Assembly: GCA_050084985.1 (NCBI GenBank)
Contig: JBITNC010000001.1
Span: forward strand, 29,698,001-29,762,000
Length of the DNA stretch: 64,000 bases
Direction: 5' to 3'
DNA from: Nageia nagi
Lineage: Eukaryota > Pinophyta
The notes under the pieces: generated by a model
What the model was told of the DNA's origin: nothing
Seen by the model: the letters and a program-made list of their open reading frames with translations, nothing else
The model's database searches: none
Position numbers and translations under genes: made by a program
Part shown: positions 55,296-64,000 of the stretch, piece by piece
Layout of the letters: every line of letters begins with the position of its first letter
How positions within the stretch are numbered: position 1 is the first letter of the stretch

Positions 55296-56649
55296 TGAGT
55301 TGCAACAGAACTAAGGTGGATGAAGGCCTATTCTTGTATACTTTGAATTTATTGTATCAATTTCCACTCCTAGTTGATGAGGTCAATCATTAAATTATTT
55401 CATTTTATAGAAATGCAATTCCAAATTCTTTCATATTCTTCTCTTTACCTCCAAATATGCCTTATTTGTTCTTTACCATTGTTTAATTTTTATCATAAAA
55501 ATTCATTATCCATGATAGCTTGCATCTTTTCCATCATTCATTATTAATTATTTGACCTTGTGTTTATATAAGTGGCATAATTTTAACAAGTTTTAACTAG
55601 TTGGATAAGACATGATATCATACGTGCAAACTTAAATTGCAATATCATACTATGCCTCTATCAACCCAAAAATTCTTCAATAATGTCTTTAGTGTCTTAT
55701 GAGATGCTCCTTCAAGGGTACGAATACTCTCCAGCCATAATTTGTTGGTGGATATTTTAGTCTTAGAGTCTTTTTCTTCCACTCATAAGAATATTTTTGT
55801 ACACCACATGCAATTATTATCTATCCCTTTTTGGATAGATAATAAATTTATAGTGAGTTTCTACTCTACTGATGCATTTTGCTAACGAATCATAGTGATT
55901 CATAGAATAAATCATATTGTAGTGCATATTATCACCCTTGCTGATGGGATAGAGGAAAATACTATCTATTCTGGAGTACATACTTTCTTATTGTAATGTT
56001 TTTAGAGGCGATGGATTTCCTTCTTCGTCAATATGGATCTATCGTTAGTATATATCCTTTGATTAATTTTGGTTGCTACATTATCGCTCAACTCAAAACT
56101 GATGAACACTTATGCATCTTTATTTGGTTATTTTCATATCCTAATCTAACTTAAAGATTTATTCTACATATTCCTTATAATCCATTGTTGGTGAGACTTA
56201 TAGCTTACACGGGTCCTCCTTCAATTTTTCCAGGGGAGATTTTGGAACCTCTTATTTTCTCATGCATGCTTTAGTAGCAAAATTTACCTTAGGAGACTAC
56301 ATATTTCTTCATGATTTCTAGGTGATAGGGAATTGGATTCTTTCTCATCTATTTTATTCATTCTATCATTTTTGAGCTATATCTCGAAACATAATAGCTT
56401 TTATTATTGATCCTCCTACATATAGTAGATTGGATCAAGCTTTAGAATGCTTTAGTTATGATTTATCAGTTAATAGATTTTACTATGCTCACTTAGAGTT
56501 ATCTAACTAGGGTAACTATCCATTGGGTTTGTTAATGGAATTTAATAATGATGAGAAAAAAGGTTTCTTTTTTCTAAGCTATCCACTTGGCTTGTTAGTG
56601 GAACTTTTATGCACTTAGTAAGTAAATAAAAAGAAATTTATATTTCCCA

Positions 56650-57860
56650 TTAAATTTCAATGACATTCATGAAATAGAAATAATACATCCAAGAATGAAC
56701 ATTACATTATAGAAGGATTTGGTTTTATTTGTTACATATGAAAAATCCTCATTGATCATCTCCTCAGGTTCTTTTCCATTCATTATTAATCACTAACTAG
56801 ATTCTCTTCCTCATTGATCATCTCCTTGAGTTCCTCATCGAAAAATGAAATCTTCTATATCATTACTCAAATATTCTCAATAATTTTTGGGGTGATGGTA
56901 GGTATATTTCTACAATAGAAAAGAGGAAAATCCCTTTTTGTAATTGGTTTGTTGATCATCTTGTTGTTTCCCTTAACTTGAATGGCTACTTCTTATAGCT
57001 TTTAATTTCCTTTTTCTTTCAATAGATCTAGAAAACTTTGTACGGTGGTATCGTTATTCACTTCTACAAGATTGGTAGGGACTTCTTTAATTTTTCTTTT
57101 AGTATTTCCTTCCTTTTCTTGATCTCTTTCTCCCTTCCATACTGTAATAGATAACATATACATTCAAGATTTATTTTGAATCTCTAAATTATATCACCAT
57201 ACTCAAGTTGAATGAAAAATTTATTGCAATCATCTTTCATTACATAATATAGTAAACATTTTCTTGGATCTATTCCATTATATATTCTAACCCTTTGATG
57301 AAACATAATTCTTCTATATGTACATTAGCACCCATTGAGTCCAATCTTTCAATCACTTTCCATAAATTAATCTTATGGTTTGGCGTAATAGTAGGTGGAG
57401 GTGTGATATGAATAGGGTTTTCTTCTATAGGGAGGAAAATCCTACTTTTAAAATTTACAACATCTTCAAGTCCACTTTCTCCATCGAAATCATCATGGAA
57501 AGCTATTGTTTCACTTATAATGTCTTCCCTAAAGACAACTTCTTCTACGAACCTATTTCGTACAACTTGGGGTCTTTAATCCTTATTTATCTTAACTAGG
57601 TATTCATTCCTCCTAGAGATCTAGTTTTTAGTTTATTTTGCTAGGGAACGATATCTTTCTCTAGTTCCTTTAGATAGTTCTTGGGATATGATCCTTTGTA
57701 TTTCAACTATTTCCCTTTCAAGTCTTAGAGTATCATTTACTAAAGTATCCCATAATCCATAGAATGAAATTTAATTGTTAATGTTGGATAGTATATTAGA
57801 TTCTGTAGGCAACCAAGTTCACGGCCAACCCATCTTGATGTTTCTAAGGTTTCCTACAAA
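56650..57860 (-). pseudogene. Decayed unknown ORF in repeat X, copy 2
   Basis: On the minus strand, starting near MGWP at about 57838, pieces in changing frames read as protein. LWDTLVNDTLRLEREIVEIQ looks like coiled coil. VVFREDIISETIAFHDDFDG, FKSRIFLPIEENPIHITPPP and INLWKVIERLDSMGANVHIE form a longer open run at about 57300-57560. DCNKFFIQLEYGDI, then lysine-rich and acidic segments, lead to 56650. Stops are scattered. I know no family for it. It may be an extra ORF of a plant retroelement or a host gene carried by repeat X. Copy 1 keeps only the last part (30600-31350). The plus-strand frame 57375-57599 is its antisense. Confidence 0.5.
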
Positions 57861-59459
57861 ATAAGAGATAATAAGTTAGTATTATTTATTATTCACTACT
57901 TTACCCAAGTTCCTAATCAACACTTTCTTTGATATGAATGTAATGCTACCCTACTCTATGCTTAACCCCAAAAATTTAGACCCTTTGTTTAAAATATATA
58001 TATATTCCCTATGTATGGATTACTATTCATTAAGCTTATATCCCACATGGACTATATTTTGTTTCTCTTCATACTATACCTAGATATTGCCTTCCTAGGT
58101 AAGTATTAAGGCACATTCACCATGCAAGCCTACCTCGCTTGTGAGCAGTTCCCCATGATGATTATGCTCTAATTTTATTTGAGTAGCATATTCTTTCCCA
58201 TAAGTACACTATTTTGAATTTCGAGGAATGTTTTGAATCGATCTTATTGACTAGGTTTGATATTTTATTGATTCTTTTGAATAGCCAATTTAATACTTCC
58301 ATGATTTTTGAACATATTTATTTATTTGGAATACTTATACTCCCTTTTACACATACATTATAAGTGTCATGCCTTAAATTATGTAAAGGATTGTTTAGAT
58401 TCACTCCCCATATCAATTTCTTAGGTATATCCTCATTTGAATTACTTACCCCTTGCTTAAAACCCTAACAATTGAGTGAGTTAGGTTTGGTTCTTATTAT
58501 ATGAAGATATGAACACAATTCATCATTTCTAGTGAACATTCTCTAGATATAAATCCTATATAAAAATGAATACATTGTAATATTTGTATTATAATTTGAG
58601 CAAAAATATAAACATTGGATTGAATTAAACTATACTTAGTGTGACTTGCCATGCTATATTGACCACTTTTGCTTTTTGATACCTTACTACATTGTTCAGT
58701 TTCTCTTAAATCATGAGTACATTGAGATAATGGTTTTAAAAGCATTTTATCAAATACATTAATTGTATAATTTACATCTAAAGAGTTTCATTGTAAGGAG
58801 AGTCTTTATCTTCATCCGATGTGTCTTCATGCCATCTTTCATCCACAATCATCCCAAGGTTCCAAGAGTGATTGGTTGTAAGTACTAAGAAAGGTTTTCT
58901 AAGCATTTTGAGGATTAGGATAGCTCTTCTTATGACCATAATGAACTCTACTCTATATGCACCATGCCTCAATTCATCCAATCAAATTCATACATCATTT
59001 ACTTAGTTTTATACTCTATTTACGATCTCAGGAGGTTTTATGCCTTCATTAAGGCTATCTCCCTTCCTTGACCATAAAGTAAGATTCCGTTCGAAATGAG
59101 ACAATACAAAGGAAGTATTAACATCCAAAGAATTTTTGTGGATATCCTCAAATAATGATCTACCATATTTTATTGAAAAATCCCATCAGCTCTATATTAA
59201 TTATAGAGGCATAATCAAATTTAAATGACATAGTTACACTATGCTCAAATAACTTTATGACCTTCTCAATACATTCCAAGCTCAAATACAAAAATTTATG
59301 AACTTAAACCTATTCAAGGTCCAAATATTTAACCTTTAATCTTTATTTTTGTTTTACATACTATAAATAGTTTATATTAATAATATATTCTAAGGTTTAT
59401 TGAGGTATTTGGTTGAATCAATATTGAATTATTTTTAAACTATTAATTAGGATAAATTA
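57861..59459. other. Repeat X, non-coding middle
   Basis: AT-rich; parallels 9290-10830. No recognisable gene on either strand. The short frames at 58497-58745 and 58778-58981 (minus) have no motifs. Confidence 0.5.
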
Positions 59460-60360
59460 AAATATTCTATCGCTTCGCAGGGTATGCACCAATCGGGTCT
59501 GTTGGAAAGACCAACACATTATTTGAAAAAAATGCTTCACCTATATGCCCAAGATAAATGCATTAAAAAGGGGCCAAAAAATTATTTGACAGAATGACAC
59601 GTCCAGTTACCATACTCGTTGATATGCATCAAATGGATGTGGAGAAAGGTCTATGAGTAATCAAAATGTAGTCTTGATTTGTTTGATAGAATGCCTCATC
59701 AAAGCGTTGTAAAAAAGGGTGCAACACGCTCAGGGCAGATACCTGAAGAAAGGCCTGTGGAATGTTGATAGAGCATATCATAAACTCACCATATCATGGA
59801 TTATAATGATCTCATGATATGTCTAAGGCATATACGCAAAGAGGAACTAGTGTATTGTTTGGAAAAGTACCTCATAAAAATGAGGTAATGGACACAGAAC
59901 ATGCCCACAATGGATGCATTAGGAGGATTTCACACTTGTTTGATAAGATGCCTTATCAAAATGTAGTCTATTGTTCTGAGTCGTCCGTACATTAGGCATA
60001 CAATGGATACGTTGCAGAGGCCCATGTACTGATTGAGACAATGAATCATAGTATATAGTCATGAAAGATACGTTCAGGGACAAATTGCCTCTTTGAATAA
60101 TAGTCTTTGCAAGAATTAATCATATTTACTAAAGAACCTGAGAATTATTTACCAAAATGCCTCATCAAATGTCAGTTCACGTATATGCTGTAAATAATGG
60201 ATGCTTTAGAAAGAGATTTGTGAGTTGCTTATGCCAAAGAGTCTCACCGAGATGCAAGTATTGCAAGGTATGGAAAAAATGAATACATTAGAATGTCTTG
60301 TTATCAATTTGAAAAAAAATACCATATTAAAACAAGGCAGATTTGTGAAGTCTTATTTGA
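59460..60360 (+). pseudogene. Decayed PPR array in repeat X, copy 2
   Basis: Plus-strand PPR remnants. FDKMPYQNVVYC at 59939-59974 and NGYVAEAHVLIETM at 60002-60043 again place equivalent residues 93 bp (31 codons) apart. Earlier pieces include LFDRMTRPVTILVDMHQMD (about 59584-59640) and FDRMPHQ (about 59680-59700). It is the same array as 31730-32680 but cut short at 60360. Frames are broken throughout. Confidence 0.75.
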
Positions 60361-60879
60361 TAATTGTAAAGTCAATAAAATAGTCTTTAAGTGAAACAAA
60401 GCTCACCTCTTTTTAAAGGAATTATAGGATTTATGGTTTCAAATCTCAACTAAGTTATATATTTTAATTCTAAATAATACATTACATGCTTTAATTATGT
60501 ATGGAAAAATTCGTAAAATCACATGTAAAGATGTTCAATTGAAAAATACTAGAAACTTTCACATGTATCAAACCAACATGAAAATCAATAATAATAATAA
60601 AGTACCCTTTCTATGTATATCTAGATAAATATGCAAAATCATAAGATAAATTTGTACCTACATAGTCACATGCTACATTCCACTAAAATAAATAATTCTA
60701 TAAGATGGAAACCAAGATCATCCTTCAACATTTAAACCAATATTATAGAATCTAAGGGTTTATATCAAATGCTTAATATAATATTTTAGCAACTAAATAC
60801 TAAAATCAAGAAAAAGCACCTTGATATTCAAATTGGATAATTGAGGAGAGAGGATTCCTTCTCACAGGGCCCAAAGCCA

Positions 60880-60883
<4 letters not shown>

Positions 60884-60948
<65 letters not shown>
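60884..60948 (+). repeat. Long GA microsatellite
   Basis: (GA)n of about 32 units, against about 11 units at the equivalent site 33899-33920. It accounts for the S/L-run in the minus-strand frame 60806-61051, which is not a gene. Confidence 0.97.
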
Positions 60949-60950
<2 letters not shown>

Positions 60951-61317
60951 AAGAAGAGAGGGTATGTTATATTTGCCTTAAAGTTTTCCAAATATTTATA
61001 GTCAAAGGGTATTCTAATCCATCCAAACAAATAACTATTTATGCAACTCACCTACTTTATAAGTAAGGTGTAAGAATTTTATTTTTTGTGAGAGGGATTG
61101 GACAATTTTGTATATAAGTTCCTATGCCATTTAAAAATAATTTCACACCTAATATTATCAAACAAAATATTTTCTCAATTATTTTTGCAAAGCAATAAAA
61201 TAGCCTTGTAACCTCCACAAGATGACAAAAAATCCTTTAACTCTAAATTTTTACTTTTTTTTCGTAAATTTATTGTCATAAAAACTAAAATTCATTGGTA
61301 AAAATTCAAATTCATTT

Positions 61318-61652
61318 AATGTAACCCTAACCTTACCCTTGGGTTAAAGGAAGGTTAGGGAGGTGCTCTCAAGCTATAAATAGAGGGCCTCTCCTCTTGT
61401 AAACACATCTAAGTTTTGGAGTAAGATTACTCTACTAGGTTGTGTAGGAGAGAGCAAGAGAATAGTTGTAAGAGAGGCATAGATTGAGAATAGAGAACTA
61501 GTTGTGGATGTACTCCCAAGGAGGGAGGAACCACATTATATTGGTGTCATATTGTGTGAATGTGTTAGTAGCTTGTAGATGTTGCATGTTGAATGTGATT
61601 GAGTTTCTATAGTCTTGGACCTTTGGGAATTAGATCTAGGCTAATTCCATCA
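61318..61652 (+). repeat. Partial 5' LTR, second Copia-1 copy
   Basis: Matches 15383-15719 with few differences. TATAAATAG at 61375-61383. Ends CCATCA, followed after two bases by the primer site. The 65-codon frame at 61599-61796 spans LTR and leader and is not a gene. Confidence 0.9.
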
Positions 61653-61654
61653 AG

Positions 61655-61666
61655 TGGTATCAGAGC
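61655..61666 (+). promoter_or_regulatory. Primer binding site, second Copia-1 copy
   Basis: TGGTATCAGAGC, perfect initiator-Met tRNA complement. Confidence 0.95.
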
Positions 61667-62325
61667 TTGGTGTGGAAGCTCTTCTTCTACATTTTGGAGG
61701 TGCTTCATCCTTCTCAAATTTGGAGATCTTAATCCTAATCTTCATTGTGAGGTAAAAGGTTTGCAAAGGTATAACCTTCTATCCTTCTTTAACTAAGTTC
61801 ATTATGATACTAATCTTTTGTATGATTATGCTAGCTCAATGTCTTAGCAATACCATAATATATTTTTGCTACTCTCTTCTTACTAACAATATTTTATGTT
61901 AGTAATCTATTTTAATGTACAAAGAAAATGCCTTTTTTTTGTGAGCAAAAATATATTATGATAGCATCTTATTGAAAAGATTTTTTACAATAGTCTTTTG
62001 TGAAAAATATCAAAAAAAAAGGGAGGAAGGTGCAATTTTTTTTACATATTTTATTGTTGAAATAAAGTGGAGGACTTTATTTACAAGTTTTTTGAAATAT
62101 TTAAATAATTTCTAGAGGCAACTTTTTAAAATTTTAAAGCAAATATAGAGATATTATTGTTATTGTTGAAAAAAAAAGAGGAGAAAGGTATTTAACAAGA
62201 AAAAGGAAGATTTACCTTCACTTTATTTACCATGTTTTTCAATTTTTTACAAAATTAGTATTAAATTGAAAATATTGTAAAGTTTACAAAGTTTACAAAA
62301 CAAAATTAATTTTTGAAAAAAAAAA
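61667..62325 (+). other. Leader, first part, second Copia-1 copy
   Basis: Shares the TTGGTGTGGAAGCTCTTCTT and AGGTATAACCTTCT segments with Copia-1, then AT-rich with long A and T runs. No gene. Confidence 0.65.
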
Positions 62326-63520
62326 TATTGAGGGCCACGTGGAGGGCCACGTTGGTTGAGCGGTGGTCTTCCTCCTCCCTGCAGCCTGCTCCCTTACCAG
62401 CGACACTAGCTCTTCCTCCTCTGCAGGCGTAGGCGATGGTCTTCCCCTCGCACTCTGAGCGACGGAGCTTCTCCTTCCTCCCCATAGCGCGATCTTGGAC
62501 TGCAATGTTCGTAGGAGATGCATAAAATGGATACGTTGAAAGGTTGCAAAAGAGGCACATGAATTGCTTGACAAGATGCACGATGCAGACACCGTTACGT
62601 GGACTGAAATGATCGTAGGATCCCACGTTTGGCGTACACCCATGAAGTTTTTGACTATATGAATAAACGAGACATCTTCTCGTGGAAGTTAATCTTAGGC
62701 TACCAAATACATGGCTTTCCTCGACAGGCAATGACACTATTTCGCCAAATGTAAACACCAACAGTAGTCCAACCAGATCATTTCACCTTTTTTTTCCATC
62801 ATCGAAGCATGCGCAAAATTGGGAGATTTGGAATAGGGTTTATACATACACGATAGACTCTTTAAAACTAGATTTCTATCACATGTTGTAGTTGTGAATG
62901 CCATGGTAGACATGCATGCAAAACTTGGAAGCGTAGGGAAGTCACATGAAGATCGCATGATGGCGTCCTCCCTCGCCAGTCATGACCTGGTCTCCCTCGC
63001 GTGCACCGACTCCCTCCTCCCTCGCCAGCAACCTCACCTCCCTATGCCTACTCCTCCCTCGCACGCAGCAGCCTCCTCCCAACCTGTGCTCTCTCCTACA
63101 TAGTTTCATGGAATTGTAGAGATGTGTAGAGAAGTGTAGAGAAGTCACGCAAGTTGTTTGACTACGTGATTCAGACACAGTTTCATGGAATGCAATGATC
63201 GCAGGATATGCACAAAATGGATTTCCTGAAAAGGCCAGAGAGATTTTTAAGCATATGCAATTGTCACACGTAAAGCCAAACTTTGTAACCTTTGCCACCA
63301 TTCTTCCAACCTCCTGCGCAAGCCTCTCTCCCTCCTCATCTCAGTACTCCTCCTCATACTCGCTTGAAAAAATGACTACAAAAGGAACAAAAATTGATAA
63401 ACCATCTACTCTTCTAAGCATGGTCACCATCACCTCCATAGGTTGTCCTATAGTACCTCCATAAAGGTCTTCCTCCTTCCCACGGTCAAGGTTGATGGCT
63501 TCCAACTCTTTGCAAAGTCT
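62326..63520 (+). pseudogene. Captured PPR gene fragments, second copy
   Basis: More collinear with a normal PPR gene than the Copia-1 cargo. In order: HELLDKM then DADTVTWTEMIVG (about 62558-62620); VFDYMNKRDIFSW then GYQIHGFPRQAMTLFRQM-stop (about 62648-62753); VVQPDHFTF; VVVNAMVDMHAKLGSV (about 62887-62935); a C/T-rich insert (62963-63100); DTVSWNAMIAGYAQNGFPEK with AREIFKHMQLSHVKPNFVTF (about 63174-63290). The final frame, to TAA at 63464, switches to a Ser-rich tail ending TSIGCPIVPP that is shared with Copia-1 and is not PPR. The start (62330-62500) is a GC-rich segment with no PPR motif. Several stops and frame changes, so no working protein. The source was probably an intronless PLS-class PPR gene. 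Confidence 0.87.
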
Positions 63521-64000
63521 TCCTTGTCACTTAAATGCACTTAATTCTTGTTGACAACTTGCAAAATAATGCTCTCCCAAAAGGCAACATATACTCCTTC
63601 TTGGTAAGGGAAGGGTTGCCATCACTACTTTACCTATATGCATTTATTTTTTTGACTTGAAGTATTTTAGAGTGCTTGAAGTAAAAGAAGCATTAAAGTG
63701 CATTAAAAATAGGGGTATGGGTCTCCTATTACAACTTGCACACATATACTTCTTAGGCATTTAATTTTTTTTACTTACTTGCTTACAAGTCAAATTGCTC
63801 CCATTAAATGCACTTAGGAGTACTTAGAATATTTCTAATATTTTACTCAAAATTGCATGTTTAAAATTACTAAAAGTGCACATGCAATTTTTTAATGCTA
63901 ACCTCTTAGCATTTTTGTAAGCATAGTAATTTAGCCTAAGCATGCTATTTTTTTAAGTAAGTAAGGAAAAAGTTTTACTTAAAATGCATACTTATAAGAC
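63521..64000 (+). other. AT-rich leader, second Copia-1 copy
   Basis: Matches 17531-18010, including the cargo right border (CCCAAAAGGCAACATATACT, about 63576-63595) and CTTACAAGTCAAATTGCTCC. Cut by the window edge. gag would be expected about 1.1 kb beyond. Confidence 0.75.

Larger units (their letters stand above)
49220..56293. repeat. 7.1 kb tandem duplication, unit 2
   Basis: About 7074 bp, the second copy. Its right end continues without a break into repeat X (56294 onward), so this is the copy with native right flank, while unit 1 has the native left flank. Same order of parts as unit 1. Confidence 0.93.
55296..61317. repeat. Repeat X, copy 2, main part
   Basis: The most complete repeat X copy. 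55296-56613 matches 11290-12611; 56614-57400 matches 30575-31350; 57950-59590 matches 9290-10940; 59090-60360 matches 31360-32680; 60360-61310 matches 33370-34320. 56614-56618 is CTTAG, the empty target of Copia-2A. Contains a decayed minus-strand ORF, a decayed PPR array and a long GA run. Repeat class unknown. Confidence 0.85.
61318..64000 (+). mobile_element. Second Copia-1 copy, 5'-truncated, running off the window
   Basis: Starts abruptly inside a Copia-1-type LTR (61318), continues through the LTR end, primer site, leader, PPR cargo and AT-rich leader, and is cut by the window edge before gag. The left 180 bp or so of the LTR are missing, replaced by repeat X. It differs enough from the nested Copia-1 (LTR end CTAATTCCATCA rather than CTAATTCTCACA) to be a separate, older insertion or subfamily. 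Confidence 0.9.

Noticed and set aside
57375-57599. A 74-codon plus-strand frame in repeat X
   Set aside because: It lies opposite the minus-strand decayed ORF, whose pieces have the better protein composition and a matching copy at 30600-31350.
60806-61051. Minus-strand frame with a long Ser-Leu run
   Set aside because: Produced by translation of the GA microsatellite at 60884-60948.
62293-62761. Two overlapping minus-strand frames of 116 and 151 codons
   Set aside because: They are antisense to the GC-rich start and PPR part of the cargo. GC-rich DNA gives long chance frames, and the plus strand carries the recognisable PPR motifs.
63195-63464. An 89-codon frame with a clean PPR motif as a small functional gene
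   Set aside because: The PPR part is a fragment, and the second half is the shared non-PPR cargo tail. Upstream PPR pieces are out of frame or stopped.

Overview
This window looks like intergenic DNA from a large, repeat-rich plant nuclear genome. It is strongly AT-rich, I find no intact host gene, and nearly every stretch I can identify is a plant-type LTR retrotransposon or debris from one. The Ty1/copia elements have gag, protease, integrase, RT and RNase H in that order, a primer site matching initiator-Met tRNA (TGGTATCAGAGC), TGTTRGAA...CA LTRs of about 500 bp and GGGGGAG polypurine tracts. PPR (pentatricopeptide repeat) gene fragments also point to a land plant. A gymnosperm is my guess, not something the sequence proves.

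Layout. 1-440: Ty3/gypsy gag remnant (minus). 1309-8190: dead copia element on the minus strand (here Copia-3), whose RT/RNase H/LTR end is duplicated in tandem (2.24 kb units). 9290-12611 and 30575-34320: two halves of an old unclassified repeat (here repeat X), split at a CTTAG target by a copia element (Copia-2A, 12612-30574). Copia-2A itself contains a nested, nearly LTR-identical copia element (Copia-1, 15218-24602, perfect GTCTT target duplication). 34513-38200: a minus-strand LTR and a decayed gypsy gag-protease. 39520-61317: a second copy of repeat X holding another Copia-2 copy (Copia-2B, 39850-48234). Copia-2B has its 5' LTR forward but the rest of the element inverted. Most of it, plus flanking repeat X, was then duplicated in tandem (7.1 kb units, 42116-49219 and 49220-56293). 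61318-64000: a second Copia-1 copy, truncated inside its 5' LTR and running off the window.

How the parts work together. Copia-1 and Copia-2 share an unusual plan. A very long untranslated leader of 2.5-3.4 kb lies between primer site and gag. It holds a GC-rich cargo slot, then a conserved AT-rich stretch, then a conserved block with a covarying hairpin just before gag. After pol comes an array of short hairpins in tandem, then the polypurine tract and 3' LTR. The cargo differs between copies. In both Copia-1 copies it is made of rearranged pieces of a PPR gene joined by C/T-rich connectors. In the Copia-2 copies it is a different, unrecognised GC-rich sequence. Repeat X separately carries a heavily decayed PPR array. 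Copia-1 has LTRs differing at only about two positions but a coding region broken by five stops and two frame changes, so it was probably copied by proteins supplied in trans.

All element names here (Copia-1, -2A, -2B, -3, repeat X) are local labels. Similarities between regions were judged by eye, so percentages are approximate.
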